DNA of 6,286 nucleotides from an uncultured Clostridia bacterium (GCA_944372745.1 CALWAB010000004.1:1-6286), one strand, 5' to 3'. Shown: positions 1-5,169, numbered from the stretch's first letter. Notes: generated by a model not told the origin, from the letters alone. Translations and numbers: made by a program.

Positions 1-935
1 GTTGGGGGACATTTTTAGCGTGGTATTTAGCGGGACTTCACGATGTGACATTGTGGGGCAGAGAAGATTCCCAGCATTTAAAAACGCTTATGGAAACAGG
101 TAAAAATGAATATTTGACACTAAAGGATAATATTAAATTGACAAGTGACTTAAATGTCGCTTTAGATACTGATACTATAGTCATTTCAATTTTAACGCAA
201 GAATTGACAAATCTTATGAATACTTTACAAAACTATGATTTGAGTGGAAAAAGGTTTGTGCTTTGTATGAAAGGCATTGAATCTGAGACAGGCAAACGCG
301 TCAGCGAGATAATGATAGAACATGGTGTTGATAAAGACAATATAGCACTTTGGGTAGGTCCGGGGCATGTGCAAAATTTTGTACACGGTACACCTAATTG
401 TATGATTATTCACGCGTATAATATAGATTTAGCAAAAGAATTAGTAAGGGATTTTTCATCCCCACTTATAAGATTTTATATAGGTGATGACATAATAGGC
501 GGTGAAATTGGTTCTGCAGGTAAAAATGTGCTTGGCATTGCCGCAGGTATGCTAGACGGCATTGATATGGCGTGTTTGAAAGGGGCTTTGATGTCACGCG
601 GTACTTATGAAATTGCGAAACTCACTCAAGCAATGGGTGGTAAAGTGATGACCGCCTACGGTCTTAGTCATTTAGGCGACTTTGAAGCGACACTCTTTTC
701 GCCATTTTCTCACAACAGAATGTGGGGCGAACAGTATGTAAAAGGGGAAACTTTTGGCAAGTCAGCAGAAGGTGTCGGCAATATTAAAGGCATTATGAAA
801 CTTGCGAAAGAGCATAATATCAGTATGCCAATTACAACTGCACTTTACAACATTATATTTGAACATAAAGACTTGAAAGAAGAATTTGGCAACCTCTTTT
901 TACGCAGTACAAAATGCGAATTTGAAGAATTTTAA
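1..935 (+). CDS. gpsA: Glycerol-3-phosphate dehydrogenase [NAD(P)+], 5'-partial
   Basis: Makes sn-glycerol 3-phosphate by NAD(P)H-dependent reduction of dihydroxyacetone phosphate in the cytoplasm, feeding phospholipid synthesis. The frame is open from position 3 to the window edge, and its first visible residues (WGTFLAWYLAG) fit directly after the usual GxG of the N-terminal Rossmann loop. The true start is therefore upstream and about ten residues are missing; the GTG at 45 is internal. Seen in order: the cofactor strand ending VTLWGRED, CMKGIE, GPGHVQ, then GSAGKNVLGIAAG with the family's catalytic lysine, and the C-terminal GLSHLGDFEATLFSPFSHNR substrate-domain signature. About 310 residues are visible, near the family's full length of about 330. 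The GPGHVQ segment differs from the more common GPSFAxE form, suggesting a divergent subfamily. No clear terminator follows; hairpin array L begins 22 bases after the stop. Confidence 0.93.
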   Translation, partial: WGTFLAWYLAGLHDVTLWGREDSQHLKTLMETGKNEYLTLKDNIKLTSDLNVALDTDTIVISILTQELTNLMNTLQNYDLSGKRFVLCMKGIESETGKRVSEIMIEHGVDKDNIALWVGPGHVQNFVHGTPNCMIIHAYNIDLAKELVRDFSSPLIRFYIGDDIIGGEIGSAGKNVLGIAAGMLDGIDMACLKGALMSRGTYEIAKLTQAMGGKVMTAYGLSHLGDFEATLFSPFSHNRMWGEQYVKGETFGKSAEGVGNIKGIMKLAKEHNISMPITTALYNIIFEHKDLKEEFGNLFLRSTKCEFEEF

Positions 936-957
936 TAGATAGATGCATACGGGGTGG

Positions 958-1247
958 GTGCGATGGCACACTGCCGTAGTCTTTAGTGAGTACCTAGGCA
1001 CAACTTAAGCACTAAATAATTATACTTTGTGCGAAAGCACAAAGGTGCGATGGCGCACAGCCGTGGTCTTTGAATGAGTACCTAGCCACGGCTTAGTACT
1101 TAAATTATATACTTAGTGTGTGTTAACACACTAAGAAATATATTTTAGGTTTTTATGTACTAGACTTGGCTAGTGTTACTCTAAAAGCCCACAGGTGCAG
1201 GACAATGTCCTGCCCTAAAGGGTGAAGGGGAACGGGTAGTTCCCTTC
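958..1247. repeat. Hairpin repeat array L (dispersed structured repeat)
   Basis: Non-coding stretch made almost wholly of consecutive short stem-loops. In order: 958-971 (GTGCGATGGCAC type); a weak TGCC/GGCA stem at 972-1000; 1025-1044 (8-bp stem, GAAA loop); 1045-1058 (GTGCG/CGCAC, 4-nt loop); 1060-1092 (7-bp GCCGTGG/CCACGGC); 1112-1135 (9-bp stem, TGTTAA loop); a linker with GGCTAGTGTT at 1168-1177; 1198-1212 (CAGGAC/GTCCTG); 1213-1222 (CCC/GGG); and 1224-1247 (9-bp stem with one bulge, GGGTA loop). An AT-rich linker of the form TTAGTACTTAAATNATATA precedes the GAAA and TGTTAA hairpins. The same modules recur in the same order in array R. No hairpin is followed by a T-tract, so these are not ordinary terminators. 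Strand and function are unknown. It is either a repeat family active as RNA or a MITE-like element. Confidence 0.8.
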
Positions 1248-1276
1248 AAAAAAACATGTATGTTCCTTATATTATC

Positions 1277-1305
1277 TTGTTTGATTTATAAAATTAGTAT
1301 ATAAT
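1277..1305 (+). promoter_or_regulatory. Promoter of the MBL hydrolase gene
   Basis: TTGTTT at 1277-1282, a 17-bp spacer, and TATAAT at 1300-1305. The predicted transcript would begin near 1312, only about ten bases before the chosen ATG, so the leader is just long enough to hold the GAGG Shine-Dalgarno. The match is good but the site is unproven. Confidence 0.6.
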
Positions 1306-1322
1306 ATTTGTATGAGGTATGT

Positions 1323-1889
1323 ATGGAAATAAAAACAATCTGTGGCGAATTTTGCAATGTGTATGTGATTGAATCAAATGTAAATGTAATTATTGACGCA
1401 GGAGCAAACACTTCAATGCTACCTAATATCAATGTCGATTATGTGTTCTTGACGCACGCACATTATGACCATTTGGCTTATCTCAATGACTATGCAGAGA
1501 AATTTCCTAACGCAACATTTTTAATGGCGGAACAAGCCTATAATAAATTGGATGATTGTCAGCAAAATGTCGCAACTCTTTTCGGCGTCAATAAATTGAA
1601 GAAATTGCCAATTAATAGAGTGAAATTTGTCAAGGAAGGCGACCAAATAGAAGCATTGAATGAACAAAATCATTTTGTGGAGTTAAAGGGACATACTAAT
1701 TGTAGTATGGGGCTTATAGTTATTGACAATATCTTTTGTGGTGATGCAGTGTTTGAAAATGGATATGGCAGTTACGACTTGCCAACAGGTGATTTTGAGC
1801 AAACTCAAAAAACTTTAGAAAAAATCAATAAATTAAATAATATAAGACATTTTTATAGTGGACATGGTACACATTTTGATAAAAATTGA
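1323..1889 (+). CDS. MBL-fold metallohydrolase, glyoxalase II-like
   Basis: A 188-residue metallo-beta-lactamase-fold hydrolase expected to bind two metal ions, probably zinc. All seven family ligands are visible: H45, H47, D49 and H50 in LTHAHYDHL, H124 in KGHTNC, D141 in FCGDAVF, and H181 in YSGHGTH. The beta strand ending VIIDAG (22-27) and the GHG near the C-terminus are typical of small glyoxalase II-like members. It stops soon after the last ligand, so the glyoxalase II C-terminal substrate domain is absent and the substrate cannot be assigned. The start is set at ATG 1323 because GAGG (1314-1317) lies five bases upstream. An in-frame TTG at 1308 would put that GAGG inside the coding region and falls before the predicted transcript start. 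The gene stands alone, after array L and before the small-RNA unit. Confidence 0.9.
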   Translation: MEIKTICGEFCNVYVIESNVNVIIDAGANTSMLPNINVDYVFLTHAHYDHLAYLNDYAEKFPNATFLMAEQAYNKLDDCQQNVATLFGVNKLKKLPINRVKFVKEGDQIEALNEQNHFVELKGHTNCSMGLIVIDNIFCGDAVFENGYGSYDLPTGDFEQTQKTLEKINKLNNIRHFYSGHGTHFDKN

Positions 1890-1965
1890 AGTTATATAGT
1901 GCTAATATAATATAAATGCTAAATAAATATCTTTTGTGTATCATTTTTGCATTTGCTAAAAAAAA

Positions 1966-1987
1966 ATTATATTTAGTTAAATATAAT
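1966..1987. repeat. AT-only palindrome after the MBL gene
   Basis: Perfect 10-bp inverted repeat, ATTATATTTA and TAAATATAAT around a GT centre, preceded by a run of A (1958-1966). Read on the minus strand this is a hairpin followed by T residues, so it could terminate leftward transcripts. On the plus strand it sits just upstream of the small-RNA promoter and could be an operator. In such AT-rich DNA it may also be chance. Confidence 0.4.
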
Positions 1988-1989
1988 AC

Positions 1990-2018
1990 TTTATAAAATT
2001 TTTTTATATTGATATAAT
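1990..2018 (+). promoter_or_regulatory. Promoter of the orphan small RNA
   Basis: TATAAT at 2013-2018 preceded by TGA, giving an extended -10 box, with a weak -35 (TTTATA, 1990-1995) 17 bp upstream. Seven bases past the -10 is G2025, the first base of the GCACC that closes the RNA fold. That placement supports the assignment. Confidence 0.55.
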
Positions 2019-2024
2019 ATTATT

Positions 2025-2152
2025 GCACCTGTATGTGACCCTTCGGGGACAAAGTGTCGGGCATGCCGTGACACCGAGCAGGAGTAGGTAGGGTGCTGAA
2101 ATAACGCTGTGAGGCTCCGCATTAGGTATTGACATTGGTCAATGCCTTTTTT
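2025..2152 (+). ncRNA. Candidate structured small RNA, class unknown
   Basis: About 128 bases between an extended -10 promoter and a strong terminator, locally GC-rich inside very AT-rich DNA. The 5' GCACC (2025-2029) pairs with GGTGC (2092-2096) to close a domain. Inside are CCC-TTCG-GGG (2039-2048, a stable cUUCGg tetraloop) and a GTGTC/GACAC hairpin (2054-2074) with a GG/CC inner stem. GGAG at 2081-2084 lies inside the closed domain and is complementary to CTCC at 2115-2118 outside it, so a pseudoknot is possible. No open frame of useful length lies in it. The next gene starts 350 bases downstream with its own promoter, so this looks like a free-standing RNA rather than a leader. I compared it from memory with T-box, FMN, TPP, SAM, THF and ZTP riboswitches and SRP RNA, and saw no match. 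Confidence 0.6.
2125..2152 (+). terminator. Rho-independent terminator of the small RNA
   Basis: GGTATTGAC (2125-2133) and GTCAATGCC (2138-2146) form a 9-bp stem with one T-G pair and an ATTG loop. Six T residues (2147-2152) follow directly. A textbook plus-strand intrinsic terminator. Confidence 0.88.
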
Positions 2153-2453
2153 AGTGCTTTTATCTTTAGAGTATACTTAAAGTAAAAGTATAAGAAATGT
2201 TAACATACGGTAGTAGTGTTTTTATCGTTTTAATTAAATTTATACTAGCACAAACTTGCAACTATGCAATAAACAGTTATAATGGGATGCCACCATAAAT
2301 GTTGGAACTTAGCAGATAAAAAAAATATGGAATACAAGATAAACTAAGTGATAGTACTATGATTTATTATTTTATAGTGCTAAAGCCGAGTTCTATCATT
2401 AACTCAAGTAACATACTACCAAGTATCTCTATTTGATTGCAATTTAAAATGTT
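2153..2453. other. AT-rich gene-free stretch with weak signals
   Basis: No credible protein gene. Seen here: an inverted repeat TATACTT/AAGTATA (2172-2178, 2186-2192); a promoter-like pair TTGCAA (2256-2261), 16 bp, TATAAT (2278-2283); and overlapping stem-loops at 2347-2405. The last are a 9-bp stem 2352-2360/2374-2382, a competing 8-bp stem 2347-2354/2393-2400, and a third stem GAGTT/AACTC at 2388-2392/2401-2405. Together they could be an upstream promoter with a folded leader for the flavoprotein gene, but each element is weak in DNA this AT-rich. Confidence 0.3.
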
Positions 2454-2481
2454 TTGTTTAAATAATGATTAGTGATATAAT
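2454..2481 (+). promoter_or_regulatory. Promoter of the flavoprotein gene
   Basis: TTGTTT at 2454-2459, a 16-bp spacer, and TATAAT at 2476-2481 with an extended TGA before it. The start of transcription would fall near 2488, at the Shine-Dalgarno AAGGAGA (2488-2494), giving a very short leader. Confidence 0.65.
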
Positions 2482-2501
2482 TTATATAAGGAGATAAGAT
2501 T

Positions 2502-3125
2502 ATGAAAGTTTTGTTAGTAAATGGAAGTTTCCGTCCTAATGGTTGCACTTATACGGCACTCAACGAAGTGGCGAAAGTGTTAAACGAAGAAGGCATTGAA
2601 ACCGAAATACTCAATATAGGTGGGCAACCTATCCGTGACTGTATTGCTTGTGGTGGATGTGTCAATACACATAAGTGCGTTTTTGATGACGACATTGCTA
2701 ATACGCTCATTGAGAAAGCGAAAACTGCTGACGGATTTGTGTTTGGTTCGCCTGTCTATTACGCTCATCCTAGCGGAAGAATACTCTCCATATTGGATAG
2801 AGCGTTCTATGCTGGTGGTTGCTATTTTGCACATAAACCCGCTTGTTGTGTGACATCTGCTAGGCGTGCTGGTACAACAGCAAGTGTGGATGTACTTAAT
2901 AAATATTTAGGAATTTGTCAAATGCCTATAATATCTTCCACTTATTGGAATATGGTGCACGGTAATACGCCTGAACAAGTGTTGCAAGACGAAGAAGGGC
3001 TTCAAACAATGCACAATTTAGGTAAAAATATGGCTTGGATACTCAAGTGCATTGAATTGGGCAAAAGTAATGGTGTAGAAGTACCTGCTACTTCCGCACC
3101 TATAAGAACAAACTTCATAAGATAA
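2502..3125 (+). CDS. Iron-sulfur flavoprotein-like NAD(P)H-dependent reductase
   Basis: A 207-residue cytoplasmic member of the flavodoxin / NADPH-dependent FMN reductase superfamily. These proteins bind FMN and pass electrons to small or protein acceptors. The N-terminal strand and phosphate loop VNGSFRPNGCTYTAL (6-20) would hold the FMN phosphate. The segment C47-x2-C50-x2-C53-x5-C59 resembles the compact cysteine motif that carries a 4Fe-4S cluster in iron-sulfur flavoproteins. GSPVYYAHPSGRILSILDR (82-100) is the usual second flavin-contact loop. The 200-residue length is normal for the family. The start is clear: AAGGAGA lies seven bases before the ATG. It is monocistronic with its own promoter. 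Extra cysteines at 107 and in ACC (113-115 region) are notable. A role in oxidant or quinone reduction is plausible, but the acceptor is not shown by sequence. Confidence 0.87.
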   Translation: MKVLLVNGSFRPNGCTYTALNEVAKVLNEEGIETEILNIGGQPIRDCIACGGCVNTHKCVFDDDIANTLIEKAKTADGFVFGSPVYYAHPSGRILSILDRAFYAGGCYFAHKPACCVTSARRAGTTASVDVLNKYLGICQMPIISSTYWNMVHGNTPEQVLQDEEGLQTMHNLGKNMAWILKCIELGKSNGVEVPATSAPIRTNFIR

Positions 3126-3160
3126 TAGTCCTTTGTGTAGTTTCAATTATTTAAATATTT

Positions 3161-3202
3161 AATATGCACAAGATTGCTATCAAAAAATTTAATTTAAACA
3201 TT
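3161..3202. repeat. Left inverted-repeat arm flanking fic
   Basis: A 42-base segment whose reverse complement recurs at 4521-4562 with 41 of 42 bases identical. It abuts the left arm of palindrome 3206-3244. In the right copy the same segment abuts the right arm of palindrome 4476-4518. It therefore lies on opposite sides of the palindrome in the two copies. Confidence 0.85.
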
Positions 3203-3205
3203 AAA

Positions 3206-3244
3206 AAAGTTATCCACATAAAAATGATATATGTGGATAACTTT
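3206..3244. terminator. 15-bp palindrome, terminator-like, with two DnaA-box sequences
   Basis: A perfect 15-bp stem (3206-3220 with 3230-3244) and a 9-base loop. It sits 80 bases after the flavoprotein stop, with an A-run on its left and a broken T-run on its right. It could act as a bidirectional intrinsic terminator, stronger leftward (T6). Each arm contains a perfect TTATCCACA, the classical DnaA-box consensus, in opposite orientations (3210-3218 and 3232-3240). A near copy at 4476-4518 ends the fic gene. Confidence 0.6.
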
Positions 3245-3328
3245 ATTTATATATTCGCTATAATATAAAATTTTATAAAAAGTAAAGTAAAAATAGTTAT
3301 TGATTGAAAAATACCATACAAGTACTAA

Positions 3329-3386
3329 AATTTATTACACTTGCACACTAAAAATGTAGGGAATAGTGTAGAGAATAAAGCACAAG
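3329..3386. repeat. Left direct repeat upstream of fic
   Basis: 58 bases that recur at 4674-4731 in the same orientation with 57 of 58 identical. It contains an ACACTA/TAGTGT stem-loop (3345-3350, 3364-3369). Similarity extends left at lower identity: 3251-3284 resembles 4595-4627, and TTTCAATTA occurs at both 3141-3149 and 4459-4467. The repeat ends three bases before the -35 box of the fic promoter, so a regulator binding it could control fic. Confidence 0.9.
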
Positions 3387-3389
3387 TTG

Positions 3390-3418
3390 TTGACTTAATT
3401 TTTAGTGTATGGTATTAT
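3390..3418 (+). promoter_or_regulatory. Promoter of fic
   Basis: TTGACT (3390-3395), a 17-bp spacer, and TATTAT (3413-3418): the most consensus-like promoter in the window. Transcription would start at about 3425, which is itself an ATG in the fic frame. Confidence 0.75.
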
Positions 3419-3436
3419 TAAAAAATGGAGTTTATT

Positions 3437-4420
3437 ATGAATTTATATGTTCCACCTTTTGATACAACTAATGAAATTTTTGAAATTTCAACAGAAATTA
3501 TGGAAAATATAGGTAAATTATCAAGTGTAAATGAATTAGACCAATTCCCAAGGCTGAGAAAAGTTTCTAGGGTTAAAAGCATACAATCTACACTTGCTAT
3601 TGAGAATAATACACTATCTTTAGAGCAAGTTACTGCTATTGTAGATGGTAAAAAAGTTTTAGGACCAGCGGACGAAATTTTAGAAGTGCAAAACGCAATA
3701 GAAGCATACAAACAATTAGATAATATTAATCCATATAATCTAAATGATTTATTACGAGTGCACGGCATAATGATGAGTGGAATTATAGCAGAGAGTGGCA
3801 AATTTAGACAAGGTAATGTAGGAATTTTTAAGGATGATGAAATTATTTATACTGCACCACCTGCTCACATGGTGGGTGATTTGATAAACCAACTTTTTGA
3901 ATGGATAAATAATTCTAATACACATATATTGATAAAATCTAGTGTATTTCATTATGAATTTGAATTTATACATCCATTTAGAGATGGCAATGGGCGAATG
4001 GGAAGACTATGGCAAACTGCTTTACTATCAAACTGGAAATCAATTTTTAAATACATCCCAATAGAAAGCGTCATTAAAGATAATCAAGAAGCCTATTATA
4101 ATGCTATCATTACTAGTACTAATGAAGGAAAATCTAATAAGTTTATAATATTTATGTTACAAATGATTAATAAGGCAATAAAAGATATATTGCTTGACTC
4201 AAAAGAACATTATAATCATATTAATTTACAAATAAATAAGTTAATGCGAGTAATGGATTCGTATCCACAATCGGCACAAATGATAATGGATAGGCTGGGT
4301 TTAAAATCAAGAAATGCGTTTAGAAAAAATTATTTAAATCCTGCTTTAGAGATGGGGCTAATAGGTATGACGATACCCAATAAGCCAACAAGCAAAAATC
4401 AAATGTATTTTAAAAAATAA
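3437..4420 (+). CDS. Fic family protein adenylyltransferase, class II
   Basis: Fic-domain enzyme of 327 residues, expected to transfer AMP (or another nucleotide group) from a nucleotide to a hydroxyl on a target protein. The full catalytic motif HPFRDGNGRMGR is at 179-190, with H179 as general base. An N-terminal inhibitory helix motif T52-L-A-I-E56-N matches (S/T)xxxE(G/N). Its placement ahead of the Fic core marks class II, in which the glutamate blocks productive ATP binding. The flap region (about 130-142, KDDEIIYTAPP) and a C-terminal winged-helix-like segment (about 262-327) complete the usual layout, so the gene appears intact. ATG 3437 is preferred because GGAG (3427-3430) lies six bases before it. 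ATG 3425, in frame, would be a leaderless start adding MEFI. The gene is bracketed by repeats and convergent with an XRE regulator. The target protein, and whether it acts as a toxin, are unknown. Confidence 0.93.
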   Translation: MNLYVPPFDTTNEIFEISTEIMENIGKLSSVNELDQFPRLRKVSRVKSIQSTLAIENNTLSLEQVTAIVDGKKVLGPADEILEVQNAIEAYKQLDNINPYNLNDLLRVHGIMMSGIIAESGKFRQGNVGIFKDDEIIYTAPPAHMVGDLINQLFEWINNSNTHILIKSSVFHYEFEFIHPFRDGNGRMGRLWQTALLSNWKSIFKYIPIESVIKDNQEAYYNAIITSTNEGKSNKFIIFMLQMINKAIKDILLDSKEHYNHINLQINKLMRVMDSYPQSAQMIMDRLGLKSRNAFRKNYLNPALEMGLIGMTIPNKPTSKNQMYFKK

Positions 4421-4475
4421 CACATTTTTTTAAATTAACTTACAAAGTGTTACGCAAATTTCAATTACTTTCTAT

Positions 4476-4519
4476 AAAAAGTCATCCACATAAAAATGTA
4501 ATATGTGGATAACTTTTTT
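4476..4519. terminator. Bidirectional terminator between fic and the XRE gene
   Basis: A 17-bp stem with one C-A mismatch (4476-4492 with 4502-4518) and a 9-base loop, with A5 on the left and T6 on the right. It can therefore stop fic transcripts rightward and XRE-gene transcripts leftward. It is a near copy of palindrome 3206-3244, and both loops begin AAAATG on the plus strand. The right arm keeps a perfect DnaA-box sequence (4504-4512); the left arm has a T-to-C change (TCATCCACA). Confidence 0.82.
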
Positions 4520-4520
4520 A

Positions 4521-4562
4521 AATGTTTAAATTAAATTTTTTGATATCAATCTTGTGCATATT
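4521..4562. repeat. Right inverted-repeat arm flanking fic
   Basis: The reverse complement of 3161-3202 with one mismatch at 4546. That single difference turns TTGATAGCAA into the perfect palindrome TTGATATCAA. It follows the right arm of the palindrome directly. Confidence 0.85.
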
Positions 4563-4582
4563 TGATATCAATCTTGTGCATA
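4539..4582. repeat. 22-bp exact tandem duplication
   Basis: A 22-base unit at 4539-4560 is repeated exactly at 4561-4582. Each copy carries the 10-bp palindrome TTGATATCAA (4540-4549 and 4562-4571), 22 bp apart, about two helical turns. The left relative at 3161-3202 has only one unit. It lies between the converging fic and XRE genes. Confidence 0.92.
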
Positions 4583-4673
4583 TAAAATATACAAATATTT
4601 GCTATAGTATAAAATTTTAAAAAAGTATTTTAAAGAATGGTTAATGGCAATACAAAATACAAATAAAAGCTAT

Positions 4674-4731
4674 AATTTATTACACTTGCACACTAAAAAT
4701 GTAGGGAATAGTGTAGAGAATAAAGTACAAG
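4674..4731. repeat. Right direct repeat, downstream of the XRE gene
   Basis: Same-strand copy of 3329-3386, 57 of 58 bases identical, with the same ACACTA/TAGTGT stem-loop (4690-4695, 4709-4714). It ends 15 bases before the XRE stop codon. Recombination between the two copies would delete fic and its promoter. Confidence 0.9.
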
Positions 4732-4746
4732 ATGCAAATATTCTAT

Positions 4747-5169
4747 TCAATTTATGTGATTTAAAAGGTCATCAATATTACAATTAAAATATTTAGATAA
4801 TTCAATTAAATTATAAATATTTATCATAGTGCCATTTGCCCACCTTGAAAAATTGGTTCTTGATATGTTTAAATCTTTTGCTAATTTGCTTTGTGAAATT
4901 TTAGCATTTTTTCTATAAGTTTCTAAATTGTCATAAAAAGCACTTTGGTCGAGTGAATATTTTTGAAAATTGTTTATATCTACTAAATTAAGCATATAGT
5001 CAATACTTATATTTAAGTAATTGGCTATTTTTATTATTGTGACTAAGGAAGGTGCAGTTTTAGAAAAAATGTAAAAGGTATTCTTCCCTAAAATATTATC
5101 ATTTTCTAAATCTTTAATACTTTTCCCTTTTTCATTTAGTGTTTCTAAAATCAATGTATAAAAATTCAT
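4747..5169 (-). CDS. XRE-family regulator with two helix-turn-helix domains
   Basis: A 140-residue DNA-binding protein, probably a repressor, made of two Cro/CI-type helix-turn-helix units in tandem. The C-terminal unit (about 78-138) is canonical: LETYRKNAKISQSKLAKDL, then NISRTNFSRWANGTM as the recognition turn, closing with FNCNIDDLL. The N-terminal unit (about 4-61) is more divergent in its turn (LENDNILGKNTFYIFSKTA) but ends in the same way, YLNISIDYMLNL. The start at 5169 is supported by AAAGGAA (5175-5181 on the minus strand) five bases upstream. It converges on fic and shares its terminator, and its 3' end abuts the direct repeat that also sits before the fic promoter. Control of fic, or of the divergent membrane-protein gene at 5382, is a reasonable guess but not shown. 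Confidence 0.85.
   Translation of the reverse strand: MNFYTLILETLNEKGKSIKDLENDNILGKNTFYIFSKTAPSLVTIIKIANYLNISIDYMLNLVDINNFQKYSLDQSAFYDNLETYRKNAKISQSKLAKDLNISRTNFSRWANGTMINIYNLIELSKYFNCNIDDLLNHIN

Noticed and set aside
45..47. GTG 45 as the gpsA start
   Set aside because: The frame continues open to the window edge and encodes the conserved Rossmann segment upstream of it.
1224..1247. Intrinsic terminator for gpsA
   Set aside because: The stem is strong, but it is followed by A residues, not T, on the plus strand, and it belongs to the repeated array.
936..1300. tRNA or rRNA fragments in the GC-rich hairpins
   Set aside because: No cloverleaf with T-arm GTTCRA and CCA-side acceptor could be drawn, and no rRNA signature was seen.
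1308..1322. TTG start for the MBL protein adding five residues
   Set aside because: It would place the only Shine-Dalgarno inside the gene and lies before the predicted transcript start; ATG 1323 fits both.
2025..2152. T-box, FMN or TPP riboswitch, or SRP RNA
   Set aside because: No TGGNACCGCG element, no FMN or TPP core sequences, no SRP GGAA-loop signature, and no fitting gene directly downstream.
2580..2853. Overlapping frames on both strands within the flavoprotein gene
   Set aside because: They have no ribosome binding site or family features and are fully covered by a well-supported gene; the same applies to the antisense frames at 225-413, 3418-3973 and 5591-5803.
3161..3386. Replication origin
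   Set aside because: Only two DnaA-box sequences, both forced by one palindrome, with no dnaA/dnaN neighbours or further box cluster.
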